This document shows, in pieces, positions 37,738-51,138 of a DNA stretch of 64,000 nt (the stretch's first letter is position 1; every line of letters begins with the position of its first letter). Under the pieces are notes generated by a model that saw only the letters and a list, made by a program, of their open reading frames with translations, was not told the DNA's origin and did no database searches. Origin of the DNA: Paramecium tetraurelia. Its lineage: Eukaryota; Ciliophora; Oligohymenophorea; Peniculida; Parameciidae. The stretch is from positions 312,019-376,018 of the forward strand of contig NW_001799355.1 of NCBI RefSeq assembly GCF_000165425.1. The letters are read 5' to 3'. Both the position numbers and the translations under genes were made by a program.

Positions 37738-39747
37738 TCAAAATTAATATCCATTTTTTTATATTCTCATTTTTATTTTCTCTAATTTTAATTCATTTTC
37801 CTATCTATACAATTCATCTTATTTGCGATTATTATATTCCTTCAGATCAAATTTGAAATCTGCAACAGCCTAGTCCATAATCAATAGAGAACATTAGATT
37901 TTGATAATCAAATCCCTTAATTGCTGTGCCTATTTCGGTCTCTCGACCATTAACTTTTTAATATAACTATAAATCTGTTAGTAAAAGTAGATAAAGGAAA
38001 TATCTCTGATACTCTGATCCAAATTTAGATTCAACAATGGATTTATTTTCTATTGGTTTTTTTTATCAAGTTTATCAATCTTGAATTCACAATTTTACAA
38101 TAAAGTTTGCACCTCATTTTTGACAATGTTGTTCTAATCAATAAATTCCTTCTAAAATTCTTGATATTTCTAACTTTCTGCAAATTCTTAAAAATGTTAG
38201 AGTTGAAAGATATTCTGATTATTTTGAATGCTATCTTATAAGGAAATTCTTAATTAATACATTCTCTTAAATACTATAAACAAAGGCATCATCCACAAAT
38301 TATTTTTGGCATCCAAAGTAGTTATGCATTTAGCAACAGTCTTCCCAATCATATTTAAACATTCTATATATTGTTTATACTTCTCAGAATATTACTCGAA
38401 TTCCTTAACTAAATCTTCCTCAAATTTAATCACTTTAATGGTTGATTCATTATCATTTGGAGGCAATTATTTATGTTATGGTAATTTGAAGATTCTTTTT
38501 TCATGTTGAATCGTACTCTTCTCTTGCAATTACTAAAGAGTACTTAATTATTCATTTTCATTTGTAACTTAATTTTCGGAAGTATATAAATTTTGACTCA
38601 CACTTGCATTAATGGACACAAATTTAGATTAAGAATCTTAAGGAGTTATTGTTTAGGTTTTTAAAAAGAAATTATCATAAGAGATGTTTTGCTAAATAGT
38701 TTGTAAAGAATTTTCAGTTTTGAATTATGATCTAATCTATTAGGTTTACGATTAAGTATTTAGAATAATAGGTGACTGTCTATTTGGATGTTCCATTTTA
38801 TAATGATTTGGAGTAGACTACATAGATCCTGGTTTGATTAGATTAACATTTGGATGTATTGTTCTTCTCGAACGTATTACCCTATGATTCTCTTAGGAGT
38901 CATCTTCTTATCCATTAAAGGATGTTTTCTATTATTCATATAGGGAACCTAAGTGTCTTTTGCTTCTGGATCTCAAATTGCTTTGCATCCTTTACACTGC
39001 CAAACTATATGAATTTAGAGTTGAATTCAATTTATATGGCTATTTATAATAAACAGCGACAGGAGGGGCTTCTTGCTTATGAGAATCAGATAGTAGATAA
39101 TAGCCAAGATTTTCCCAGGAAATTCTTTTTTGAATGTCCTCTAACATAGGCAATAATATCAAAAAGTCATTGAAATTTCTAATGTATTCAACCTACTATT
39201 CGCAATTCATATATCTTAACGGTTTGTATTGTTGTCGGGATAAAAACAGTTTTAATATTAATAATGCAAGCTAATTTGTTGGAGTTGAGTCTTTTTAGAC
39301 TTTTTTATTAAAAACTCCTATGTCGAGTACTTTTAATTGATCTTGAACTTAAAATAGATTGTAGAGAGAGAAATCTAGCTATTTATTCTATTTCAATAAT
39401 GAATTATATGCCTTATACAAGTCAATCAGAATTCGTCTTACATTTTCTGTCTTTCTTGCTTCGATTAAGTCCTATTCATTTAAATGATATAATTCGCCTA
39501 TGAAGTATAATTCTGTTCTGTTATCCGAGAACTTCACATCTTCTATTAGAACTATTTTTTGATTTGTTACTTCCAATTTAGCACCTAATTCTTTGGTTAC
39601 TCTCAAACACAATCCTCCACATTATGCAAGTGGCATTAAATCGAGTCTCCTATTTACACTCAAAGACACCATTGGAATATTTCCATTCCTGGCTTAATGA
39701 ATTACAATTTGATCTGTTTGATATATAGTATGAATTATTTAATACAT
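37738..39747 (-). CDS. Uncharacterised protein, possibly with degenerate kinase-like N-terminus, 669 residues
   Basis: An uninterrupted frame of 670 codons, ATG 39747 and TGA 37738-37740. The N-terminal 150 residues (ELYFIGELYHLNEQDL ... YNLFQVQDQLKVLDIGVF) have the rhythm of a kinase hinge-to-activation-loop region without catalytic residues, so a very diverged pseudokinase is possible but unproven. The middle is Gln/Asn/Ser-rich. The C-terminal 300 residues are mostly helical and charged. A tempting internal start at 38988 was rejected because the same frame continues upstream. Its ATG is 40 bp from the divergent gene at 39788. Confidence 0.68.
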
Positions 39748-39787
39748 TAATTAATGGGAAGCTCTTAATGTTGCTCTAGTTAAACAG

Positions 39788-40396
39788 ATGAGAAATCTGA
39801 AATCATTATTAAAAATGAGATCGCTGATAAGTCCTCCAAGAGATCCATCAACAAGTCATCCAAGAAATAATAAGAGTATTCGTTTACTCAAATTAAGGGC
39901 TCCCAATTCCAAGGAGAAACTAATTGTCCATTCCAAAAAAGAAGATGAGCCAGCCACTCCTGGATTTGCTGATCTCAAATCATATGGAAGCAAGCGCTCA
40001 GAATAATCTTAAAGACAAATATAATTAGTAGCAGAAATTGATGCGAATCCTGAAGACATTTTAAAAAATAATGAGAATATATAACAAAGTCCTATCTAAT
40101 CATAACGTTCTTTAAAGAAAAAAAGAAAAGATGATTCACCAATTTGTGATTTTCAACCCAAGAATTCTCTGAAATCTTTTGATTCCAAAAAATTGACAAA
40201 ACTAAAATCCTTGTCAGAACACAAAGTCAGATTTGAGGATAACAAAGACAATGATAGTTAAAGAAGCAATAGTGCAGACAATAAATCAGTCAAAAGCATT
40301 ATGAAATAAGAATTAAAATATAGCCAATTTCGAAAAATGTAAACACAGGGTGATGTAGAATCGAGGAAGAAAGTCTAATTTTCAAATAATAAATGA
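39788..40396 (+). CDS. Basic uncharacterised protein, 202 residues
   Basis: A single exon of 203 codons, rich in Ser, Lys, Pro and Asp, beginning MRNLKSLLKMRSLISPPRD. It is probably largely disordered, with Ser-Pro and Ser-Lys sites that kinases could use. No domain recognised. It diverges from the 37738-39747 gene with only 40 bp between start codons and converges on the large gene ending at 40492. Confidence 0.65.
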
Positions 40397-40491
40397 TAAA
40401 ACTATAGTCATTCTTTATATCTTAAGTTCACAATTTGTATATCCCATTTCTATTTTTAGTTCGAGTCAAATATAAATAAATAGGCAATTAA

Positions 40492-43400
40492 TCAATTTAA
40501 TTGATATTAACATTATAAAATCAATTTTTCTTTAAACATTCTAAATATATTTTATCCTACTTCTCTCTAATTCACCTTCAGATTTTGCTAAAATCCCGGA
40601 TACTAATTATCTATATCCTCAAATTCAATCGTATACAGTAACAATTAACCATCAATCACTCGTTAAATTTAAAAATACAATTTACTTTTTTCATATTTCT
40701 AATATATTCCAACCAATATCTATGGTCTTTATTGTAAAATTCCTCTGAATAGAAGCTTAAAGCTGGACTTATTAATTTACAATGTTCTTAGATTCACATT
40801 TAATTTTATTGTTTGACATTCATTTTAATAAATTCTATGAGGCATCAAAAATTGGAAATTGTCATTTTACTTCATTTCTAAATCCAAAGAGTAGTTTATT
40901 CTAATATTTTCTACTTAGATTTCACTCATTTTTATCAAATCAATTATTCTAAATTTATAGTCAAAAATGTTTAAATTAGATAATTGCTTATCAAAATATC
41001 CCATCATCAACTCATATAAAGGTAATCTATATTATTAAATTTTTTCCTATTAATTTAACCATTGTAATTGTATAACCATATTAATATTTTTTGCTTCATT
41101 TAGTCTTAAAGGATACTCAATATTAAAATATTCAGATCCTTGTTTTCTTTTTTCTTCAATAAATGTTTTAAAAAGAATAACCTCCTTAGTTTTCTCAATA
41201 GATTTAATCTCATATTAGAGAACCTCTTACAAAATTGATTCCACTTATATATTTTCAATCTTTAAAATTAATTTCATTTCCTAATTTATTGAAAAAGTAA
41301 AACTTTTGATTAAATTTCTCCAAAATCTTTCTCTTTTTGTTATTGAAATTGAATTCCCATAATCTTTAAATATTTCCATACTCATATCACTTAGCGTATG
41401 TATTTAATTAAAGGGAATTCTGCATATTAATCTTCTGCAACTTTGAGGAAGATAAATTTCTATATAATAGGTCTTCATATCTTAAATTTCCTAAATAATT
41501 ATGATACTGGGGATTTTATTTTAAGTTAATTTTTTATGAACCTAATATCTATTAATAAAATTCAATGGTAATTTAATGAACTCTATAGTAGTGCATATTA
41601 AATTAATACATTTTATTTGTTAATGGAAAAATTAGAATTTTTAAGGATATGGAGTTAAATCAAGGTTATCATAATCGTAATTAGCAATCCAAGGCAATTC
41701 ATTAATAAACTTTTCAGTTTTACCCTATTTTATATTTTTTATAAATATTGTAGGACGCCTAGAATTAGAAAATCTCTCGTAGCGAACGTACCTTCTCATA
41801 AGTTATTAAACATCATTAAATAGAGTTTAGATGAAATTTGAGTCATTCAAATCGTAAGATTTCTTTAGAGTATTTTGCAAATCCTCTAGTGTTAATACTA
41901 ATTTATATGAATTTGTTTTCATATTATCTTTAGAAAATAGGTTGACTTTTATCATTATATATCTTCTTTTATTTTATTTTAATACATTTGAAGGTTTATT
42001 GAAATATATTATGATCTCGAAGAAGCAATCTCCTAATAAAGCAACCTTACTGTGAGATAATTATTTATATTGATAAAATTAAGATTCCCAAAATTTTTAT
42101 GTTTTATCACCACTAATTAACGCATAATTCAATAGATTTAAGAAATCATAAAATTATTAATTGGTAAATTATTCTAGTTAAAAATATGTCTGAAGCAAAT
42201 TAAAATTGCTCGCTTATTTTTCTTATAAGAATTTTTCTTTCTATAATAACTTCTTTCCATTTAAACTTAAGCTTTTACAGATCATTTAGTTTAAAAAATA
42301 ACTTCTTAGGTTACTCTAAATAGCATTAAGCAACTTTTCTTCATTTTTTATTTGAATTTGTTACCATATTTTTCTTTGGAATGGTCTCCAAATTTTTAAC
42401 TTTTTATTAGTCCAAATATAATAGATAGAATTATGTCTGAATATTTATTATTTCTGATGTATGTTCACAATTGTATTGTATGATTACAATATTTTCAATT
42501 CTTCATAGTTTGGCAATTATATTGTTTATTCTTCAGATTCACCATCATAATCTAATCCTATAAATTTAGGAATTTATGTAATTGGATCTAGTTTACTAGG
42601 ATCTGTTAATTATAAGAATGCCTTATATTTATTATCTCTTCTTTATTAATTTTAATTTTTAGCTTCTCTATCCTTTAGCAATTCTTAATACAAGTTTTGT
42701 AATCCTAAATTTGAAATGTAGCTTATATCAATTTTGTCTCTTAAAAATATATTTTCAATAGCCTCCATTCTTTGTATTTCTAAAGTCCTCCTCTAAATCT
42801 TTTTTAATTGAAATTCCTTTTTTCTTTCTTCATAGTATTCAAGTTTTAATTTTGAATCCTTAATATGAGCAAATTAACTCAAATATTATAAGACTGAAAT
42901 CTTTTATAGTTTACTTAATCCAAATTATTAAACATATTAGGATATCTCAAAATCTGAAATAAACCATTTGATGAATTCTTTAAATGTTATTGTAGCAGAG
43001 TCTTTCCAAACATTATCGAAAGGAAAGATTAATTCAAAAACAATTTAAATCTTTACTAAATCTTTCATTTTTAATACTTATTGATTGAATAACTCAATAT
43101 TCGACTTTAAAACTTAACTTACACTTACAATAAAATATTATTTATCAATTTTTAAAATTCCAATTAAAAGAATTTCATTTAATTGAAAAGGGTTATTGTA
43201 AATAGATTTAAATATCTATTTTTCAAATTTAACTTAATTCCAAAAATATTCAACATCAAAATTTTAGATTTTAACATCTCTATCTTGTTTCCATAAAGGT
43301 GACACAGTAAAATAATCACATTTTTTGAAAACAGTTCTCATTTTACAATTTAATTCATCTTCTTCCTCTAGAGCAATATCGTGTATCTTTAGATCATCAG

Positions 43401-46400
43401 TCTCAAATATTTCATTGCCAATTAAATTCATTTGTGTATCTAAAAGGATATGACCTGAATTGAACAATTATTATTAAGAGGAAGATACATTTGCAATATT
43501 CCTTCTCTGAAAAGAAGTTAAAGGTGGTTGAAAACTCAATGAAGCACTTTGAGACACTGATGCAAATTACAACTCATGATCTTTAGACTGATTATTTAAA
43601 AGGAGTATAGAATCTTGAGATCTACTTGATGAAGTTTCTTCAACCAAGCAAACAGAAGTTTAAGGTCGCCTCAAAATTTTTCTTTGTTTTTATTGAGGTA
43701 AGAGTAATTAGTTAGTTTTTTTAGTTTGAGAAGCAGTGGGAGTTAATGTATATTAATTTCTTTAAGCAAATTAAATTCTGGATTGAGTTAATAATCGAGA
43801 ATTAAAGCGTCTTCTCTCCTAATATTAAGGAGACAATAAATTTTCAGGAATATTCAAAGCTTTCATTGTAAATTGATTTATTTCTGGTTCCCTAATAGAA
43901 ACATCAAGCATTTATAAATATGATGATTCAGGTTCTTCAAGTAATAATAATTTGGTTGTTGACTTGTATTCTTAAAACTATTCTATAATAGGATTTGTTC
44001 TAATAGTATAGATTATACTACCATTCTAAGCTTTTCTTTCTTACTTCTAAGAACCTGATTCAACTGAATCTTTGAAATTTAGATCAGTTTAACTTACTCT
44101 CAAATTGATCTTCAAACTACAGTCTTCTGTTTCGAAGTTTTAAGGTTTAAAATAATATTACCTTTTCTCTTATCTTTATTTTTAATAATATGATTATATT
44201 AATTTTTTGTTTAATTTTGCTTAAATTTGATTTGTGTAAAATAATTTCTTACCATTAATTTATTTTTTCTCACAGACATTAACCATTATGATAGATAATA
44301 ATTACACTATGGAAGTCAAAGTTTCATCAAAATTATCACCCATATAAATCAAGATAGAAGAAGCAAAAGGAATTTTTATTAGATTTAACTCTATAAATTC
44401 TGACAATTAATTTTAACAAAATGATAGGCCTTCGAATTGACTTTAAGAATTCCAATGGTCTGATATAAATTGGATTGGTAAACAGATCTGATAAGATCTA
44501 ATTGACTTTTCAATCGTAAAATAGAAAACTAAGGATTCATTATTTATTAATCTTGACTTGAATCCTATAAATCTTAAAATTTAATCGGATTAATCTGTGC
44601 AGAAAAAATTGCAATCTCCTTATACTTAATACTCATATCCAAATTAAAGATTTTCAAGTGTTTATTGAATTTATTGCTCTTGAGTTTTTTCTCTAGATAT
44701 AATATTTTATATAATACTTAAAATTTATTTCACTTTCTGATTTGATATTCATTAAATTACTGCTTGTTTGACTATAAAATGAACAGTCTTTTTATTTTTA
44801 AATTATTTTTGGTTACAAATATGCTTCTTTTTTATGAATAAACTTTAAGGATTCTACCGATGAAGTATTACTACGTTTAATGAAATTTCGAAAAATCTAA
44901 GGTTTAGTTATTGTCTCTGGAACCTTTTCTGTCATCTTTTCCTCATTGCTGTATTATTGAGCTTAGTTTATTTTAATTGAATCAAGTCTTAACCTTGTTG
45001 AATCAATTTTCCATTTAAAGTATTTCTAGATTCTTATAATTTTATCCAAATTTTATTCAAAATAATCAACTTAATTTTACTATTACATAAGTTCACCTGC
45101 AAAATTATAATAAAATTCTATATACCTAAAATATTTATAGATTTTTGAGAAGTAAGCTAGTGCATAGCATCTAAAACTTAATTAGATTTTTTGGTGCTCA
45201 ATTCAGTAACTAACACTTATTTATTTTTTGTATTATTAAATTCTTAAGTATTCATCTATTTTAGAACCTTTTTCAAGGGATCATTTTTGTATTAAATACT
45301 TGATGACGAGCCTTTACTCTTACTAGGTTTAACTTAGTTCAAAATTTAAGAATTCTTCATGTAATTTTACTAATTAACACCAGATTTTGGTCTCTAGATC
45401 ATTAAATTTAATAACTTAGCATTTTAATTGGTTTTGGCATTTTTATTATCTAAACATTCTTGAGTTTTTTGGGATTGAATAGTTTAAATTGTTTTATTGA
45501 TATTACTTGATAAAATAGGTTTATCTTGATTTTTGGCAATTATTGTTTGAAATTATGTGGTATCAGTTTTATTTCTACTTCTAAAAGTAAGAATTAAATT
45601 TACTCTAAGTTATTGCAATTAAGAAAATAGTAAAACTGATTTTCCCCTTGGCTTATTGTTCTTGAATTTAATTTTGATTTTGTTGTTTAATCATTGGATT
45701 TTTTTATATCGTCAAGGCTTTTTCTGGATTGATGAGTAATTTAAATAGATAATTTCGATTATGAATTATTTCTATTTATCTCATAAAATGAACCTCTTCT
45801 TTAAGTATGTTTAGAGCATGAAGGTTTAATTAATTTTTTAAATGTTAAATTATTGTTGTCTTAAAGAGACTATCTCATTTTATCAGTAATTAAGTGTTTT
45901 GTAGAATCTTGTTTGGAGAGTGGTTTTTTTAATTCTATTTTACTGTGCTCTTCCAATTCCTCTTCGAATAAAATTTATTACTTTATTTATTGCATTTTGA
46001 GGAGAGTCTACTTAGTTTTTTAATGTTCATCCCCTAGAGAAATTTTAGAATACTTGTGGATCTCGGTATATAAGGAAAGTTGTTGATTATTAGAATTTAC
46101 TGTTGATAATTGAAATTCTAACATCTATATTAGCATATTGATTTGCTTCTTAGTGTGATTACTTTTGATTTAACTCTTTATCAATAGTATGCATTCGTTT
46201 GCAGCATAATACTTTCTTTCTTTATTTTTGAGTTTATCCCAAAAAATGGCAAGAATATAATACAATTCTTAGAGTTCTACTTCGTTTGCCCAATCAAGAC
46301 TCTTATTACATTATTTAACAAACATTTCAAGCTCTATCAAAATATTTAATCCTTACTATAGCTGACCCTTGCTTTCCATAGCTTTACTCAATTTTATTGC

Positions 46401-46624
46401 AATAACTATCATTAACTTCCAATGTTAATTTGACAAATTGGAAATTATAGATACGCCTAAGGAAAGTAGTTTTTTATAAACTTTGAATGTAATCTTGAAT
46501 ATATACCTTTGGTGAGAATTTCAATTTATTGTTCACTTTATTATATATCAGCATAAGAACTTGCAACCTTACCATACTAAAGCAATAACCTTTAACTATC
46601 TTCATGCTAGATACCATGGCGCAT
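40492..46624 (-). CDS. Very large IQ-motif protein, about 2006 residues
   Basis: One continuous gene of 6.1 kb with four introns (46481-46506, 45605-45636, 45097-45125, 44693-44717). Spliced length is 6021 nt, exactly 3n. The N-terminus is helical and TPR/armadillo-like (residues about 1-180). A Ser/Lys/Gln-rich linker follows. Near residue 480 an IQ-like motif, IIRIQKYFKWKID, could bind calmodulin. After that come about 1400 residues of aromatic and Ile-rich globular sequence without recognised domains, perhaps beta-rich or C2-like. An internal ATG at 44279 would split it in two, but the frame is open straight through, so I join them. Function unknown. Confidence 0.75.
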
Positions 46625-46934
46625 AAGTTATAGTTCAAGCTATTTCTCAAGTTAAAGAATGAGAATCAAATTGCTTTTAGACATTTTTGTAAATAAATTA
46701 ATCAATTTGAATATAATCAATAAAACAAACATAAAGTAAAATCATTTATAATTTCTAACATTTCAATAACTAAAATGTTTAATAATAGGATTTATTATTA
46801 TCATATTTGAAACTTTTCTGTTTTAATATTTTTTAATGTAAATTTAATTTAATTATTCTTATCCAAATAAATACACACAAGAATAATTAATTAATGATCC
46901 TATTTTACTTATTTAAATACTTGACATATTATTT

Positions 46935-47168
46935 ATGTATGAAAATCCAAAATATCCAAACAAGTATAATATTAATTATAAAATTAAAGGTTATTTTCAT
47001 TTAATAATATCAATATTAATATTTAATACATTCTCTTTAGTCTTATTTAAATCTACAAAATACCTATTTATCCTAATGATAATGATCCTTATCATATCGA
47101 TTGCCAAAGTCTCTATGAATTATTAGATAACAACCACTGATTTTCATGGGCTAAATTCAATATATTGA
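46935..47168 (+). CDS. Possible small membrane protein, 77 residues
   Basis: An ATG at 46935 opens 78 codons with two hydrophobic segments (HLIISILIFNTFSLVLF and YLFILMIMILIISIA). Downstream to 47349 another frame reads protein-like (GSIRDVIFILNLIG ... NNINSDEWNDKFDA), which suggests further exons, but I could not find introns joining them. Alternatively this is a decayed membrane-protein gene or a chance hydrophobic frame in AT-rich DNA. The flanks, 46625-46934 and 47169-47387, hold nothing else I can support. Confidence 0.35.
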
Positions 47169-47387
47169 TTTTATTCTACAAAATGCTGATTAATTTATTA
47201 ATACTATTATATTTTAAGGTTCGATAAGAGATGTAATCTTTATTCTTAATTTGATAGGAATTATTCTCATAAAATTTGAGTTGGAGTGGAAATTACTAGG
47301 CAATAATATAAATTCTGATGAGTGGAATGATAAATTTGACGCGTAGTGATGATCTCGAATTATTGAAATTAATAAATATATATTTAA

Positions 47388-48464
47388 ATGAGTTTAATTT
47401 TAAAGAATAACATTGTTTTTCCAATTTTTAAACATCAAGAAACTCTTACTTACCAAAATAGATAAAAGTCAACTCATGTCGCTTAAAGAGTTGATACCTC
47501 TTCTCCATTTAATCGTTTAGCATCTCCATAAAACAGGACCATAAATTTAAGCCCTTAAAGAGCATAGAGTATAAAAATTAGTCCTAGAAATAAATAAAAT
47601 AGTTTTATCACTCCAAAACCTATTAGATATGAAGAAAATCATAGTCTGTAATGTTATTTAAACCATTTGAACTCCATGAGTGCTTTGAAATCGCCAAGAA
47701 GTATATTTTATGAATATAATGAGAAGTGATTCCATAATCGACAGAAAACAGAATGATTTTACAAAGAGTTAAATCAATAAAGGAGTCATCCAATAAACGG
47801 AAGAAGGTTAGTTTGTTGGAAACAGTCCATAATCCAAATGCTTATTAATATAAAAAGTTTACTGAGCAGCTCTACAATTTAATCCACAACCTCCATTAAT
47901 TAAAAGTAAATACATTTAACATTCTTAGGATTATTTGAATAATTAAAGAAAGCTTTTTTAAGTTGTTAAAAATTTGATTGGCATCAAAAAAAATCTTTAT
48001 AGAATATTAATTAAGCCATAAACAGAGGAATTGCATGATTTCTCAGAGATATCTCGATTGTGTTGCATCAAAGATGTGCAATTCATAAATGGGGAATAGA
48101 GAGTCATAGAAAAATTCGATTTATCATTAATGGAAGACCTAATCTACATGACTGATTCGATTAAACAATTATTACTATAAAATCAATTGAAAGCCATCAA
48201 TAGGATGAGTGACAATGTATATCTATATTAAATAATAATAAGATTAGAGTTGAATAAAGTGAAATTAGTAAATTGAAAGGATAACTTGGAATTCGTGAAC
48301 AAAATCACTCCTTATCGATTGAATCATTGGCAATGAAGAAATTCTAACCACATCTAGAACTAAAATGCATTGAATAAAAGCTAGGTTAAATGAATTACAT
48401 TCCTAAACAAGTAAGAGAGACCTCTGAATTGCTTTGTGATATCGTCGACAAATTGAATGGATGA
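47388..48464 (+). CDS. Uncharacterised helical protein, 333 residues
   Basis: ATG at 47388, TGA at 48462-48464, with introns at 47701-47726, 47906-47928 and 48217-48242, and an exact 3n spliced length. The first 110 residues are basic and Ser/Pro/Arg/Gln-rich, with several SP sites. The rest is predominantly helical with Leu-rich heptads around 150-300. No catalytic motif or membrane segment. It precedes PEX13 on the same strand by 46 bp. Function unknown. Confidence 0.65.
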
Positions 48465-48510
48465 GTACTAATAATATATTTATTTTTTAATTAAATATTA
48501 GTCAATTATT

Positions 48511-49438
48511 ATGCCACCTAAACCTTGGGAAAGTTAATAAAGTAATAAGATTAATTAAACTTAAAGGAGTTTAAAAAGCAACAGCAATAACTTAAGAATT
48601 ATAATAGAACCAGACAATAAACAAATCTCCTGATTTGCAGATTTAAGATACTGGTATTGGAGAAATGACTCAAGAATAGGCTGCACAGGTTTCTGCTCTA
48701 GCAGCCAATTCAGGAACAAATAACCAGACCTCGTATTAAATTAAAAAAATATCCATTAGTTCATTAAATAACAATTTAAACTCCACTACAGGACTTGGCT
48801 ATGGAGGTCTAAACAGTTATGGTGGAGGATATGGAGGAATGGGATATGGTGGTATGGGTGGATACGGAGGATATGGAGGATATAGTAGTGGATATGGAGG
48901 AGGCATGGGAATGGGAATGGGCATGGGCTATGGTATGGGAGGCTATGGTAAGTGAATATATTGAAATTAGGAATGAATAGATTTGGAATGGGAATGGGAG
49001 CAGGAATGTAGTAGGGTAGCAAAATGATGCAGGCTTTGGAATATTTGGATAGTGTTGGTTTCGTTGTTAATAGTCTTTGTGAAATAGCTAGGATGATAGA
49101 AATGAATACTCAAGGATTATATAATTTGGGGTATCTATAATAATAGAAATTTGCATAGAATCAGCGGATTAGCCTTGCTAGGAAGATTATATACAGGAAA
49201 TAAATGGTTATGGCATGTTATTATTAATTTTATCAAGAAAATTTATTACTAAATAAAGACATTTCTATTATTTGAAAATTAAACATCGAATTAGATAAAT
49301 TAAAAGTACAAAAAGCTATTGATTTTCGGAATAATTGTATCAGCACTGTTATTATCAACTTTAATATATCCTAAAATGGTTAGTAACAATTCTTCAAATC
49401 CCATACTCGATTAAGTTTTTAATTAATAAAAAATATGA
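48511..49438 (+). CDS. PEX13: Peroxin-13 (peroxisomal import docking protein), 283 residues
   Basis: PEX13 is a peroxisomal membrane protein that helps dock the PTS receptors. The start MPPKPWES matches the PPKPWE opening of PEX13. A Gly/Tyr/Met-rich segment (about residues 80-145) follows, as in plant and animal PEX13, then MNRFG and the conserved helical region. LGISGLALLGRLYTG and a C-terminal membrane helix (LLIFGIIVSALLLSTLIYP) come last. Introns: 48542-48566, 48948-48970, 49131-49158. The last one is required to produce the NLGISGLALLG motif. No SH3 domain follows, as in plant and many protist forms. Confidence 0.88.
48790..48947 (+). repeat. Gly/Tyr/Met low-complexity coding repeat in PEX13
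   Basis: Imperfect GGATATGGAGGA- and ATGGGA-type repeats encode runs of GGYGG and GMGMG. It is the most GC-rich stretch nearby and stands out against the AT-rich background. On the opposite strand it yields a spurious Pro/His/Ile-rich frame. Confidence 0.8.
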
Positions 49439-49576
49439 ATGAATAAGATATTTGAATATATACAAATTATATATATTTGTTATTGTGTTTTTAATAAACT
49501 AATAATCTATTTTTTTAAGAAATCAATTTATCACTTAATTTTGATATCATTAACAAGAATGTCATAATTTAGTTCT

Positions 49577-51138
49577 TCATATACCTTAGTATTTTTAATT
49601 AAATAGTTTATATATAAAAAATACTATTATCATGTTTTTTATTTATTTTATTATTTTATACTCACATGACCTTCCAAGATTTTAGATCGAAACTATTATT
49701 AAATATAAATGATATGTTTACTATTGTAATTTAATTAATTTATCTTTGATAACCGTAAAGTAAATCAATCCATACAACCATCCCAACAGCACAACAGTCT
49801 TATAAGGAAGTAAATGCAACAAAAACAATGAAACACTTGCTGAAAACTGAGTTCCAAACAAATAACTGCTAAATAATAGAGTAGCATAGGTTCCTCCGAT
49901 TGCAGGATCAGCAATTCTCAAAAAAAATCCAGACAATGTGCAGGAAATAAAGGAATTGTTAAATTCATATAAATATTATAAGACAAACTAACTTATATTA
50001 CATATTTTACATAAAGAGTTTAAGTAAAATTGTTGTAACCTCCCATTTTAATGAAGCTAATTACATAAACGAAATGAGCACCCATTACCAAAAACATGAA
50101 ATAATAAGCATTTAACACCCAGGTCATTTCTTTCCCTCTTTATAAGTATTTAGCAACCAATAAAGAACTCAATATCCAAGATGTTGTGCATATTGCTTCA
50201 ATAGTTGCATATTCGGATTATGGAAATCCCATTTAAATTAAGTTTAATGAAGTTGAAGCTATTACAGGTGCAAATGCAAATCTTCTTGTTAATAAAAAGA
50301 GTAATAAAAATCTTAAATTTGAATTGCTTAACAATGAAAAGGATAATTTTAAAACTGATATAAAATTAGTCTTTTCCTCTTCCACAGGATCTTCAGTAAC
50401 CAAACATTGTGTTAGGATGGCAATAAATAAAATTAATGATCCTAGAATGTATGTGTATGAGTTTAATGATATGATTGGTTAGTCTAAACCCAAATATTAA
50501 TGACAAAAGTAAGGGGATGTGATATTCATCAAAATAGCATAGCTAAAGACATACCCTAATGACAATCCAACCATTTAACAAGTTGCTCCCAAATGAACGT
50601 AATGTTTGGAAAAGGAGGATAGAACCCAACCATTAGTTGCTATAGTTGCACACGCTTGCAAAACTGTGAGCAATATGGTCAATCCAAATAAAGGATACAA
50701 ATTTAGGTGTTCAATCCATTATGAGTATCCACTGTATGCCAAAGTTAGAAATGTGAAACCAACCATATACAAAGATGGTATCACATAAGTTTTCCTCTTT
50801 CCAAATTTTGCTATATAGAAACTATCAACAAAGGGAGCCAAAATCAACTTGAAAGACAGTGGATAAAAACTAGTAACCCAAAAAGCTAGGTTATAATTAA
50901 TTCTTTTACCCATTTAACCAGATGAAATACCGCTTCCCTATAGTAGGAGGGTCAAGGAGGAATAAAATCCAGCCGGTATTCCAATAACAAAATACAATAC
51001 AGTAAACCTTATGATGGCTTTTATTTCTGGATTTGAAATGGCAGGTTTCATTTTTTCTGAGATTTGCTCTTGTACTGATAGTTCTTATGGATCTTCAATT
51101 TAGAACTCATTCATTTCTATTTCTTCCTTTGCATGCAT
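49577..51138 (-). CDS. SLC33-type acetyl-CoA transporter (MFS fold), 512 residues
   Basis: A polytopic membrane protein with about 11-12 hydrophobic segments. Family marks are the GKRKTYVIP loop after the second helix, PFVDSFYIAKFG, and the late ISCTLSGFFLRIADPAIGG motif, where SLC33A1 has SDPAIGGTYMTLL. SLC33A1 imports acetyl-CoA into the ER lumen for protein acetylation. A 23-nt intron (49988-50010) is needed to reach this last conserved region. The stop at 49577 is the first TGA, but an additional intron could end the protein about 40 residues earlier, so the C-terminus is uncertain. Confidence 0.88.

Noticed and set aside
38986-38988. Gene start at 38988 on the minus strand
   Set aside because: The same frame continues without TGA to an ATG at 39747.
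44277-44279. Separate gene start at the ATG at 44279 with a 33-nt and a 35-nt intron
   Set aside because: The minus-strand frame is open directly through this point into the upstream exon, so a single gene is simpler.
44287-44450. Plus-strand frames near 44288 (MIDNNYTMEVKVSSKLSP and MIGLRIDFKNSNGLIQ)
   Set aside because: Both sit antisense within the large IQ-motif gene, and no introns join them into a gene.
48786-49022. Minus-strand Pro/His/Ile-rich frame
   Set aside because: It is the antisense shadow of the Gly/Tyr/Met repeat in PEX13.
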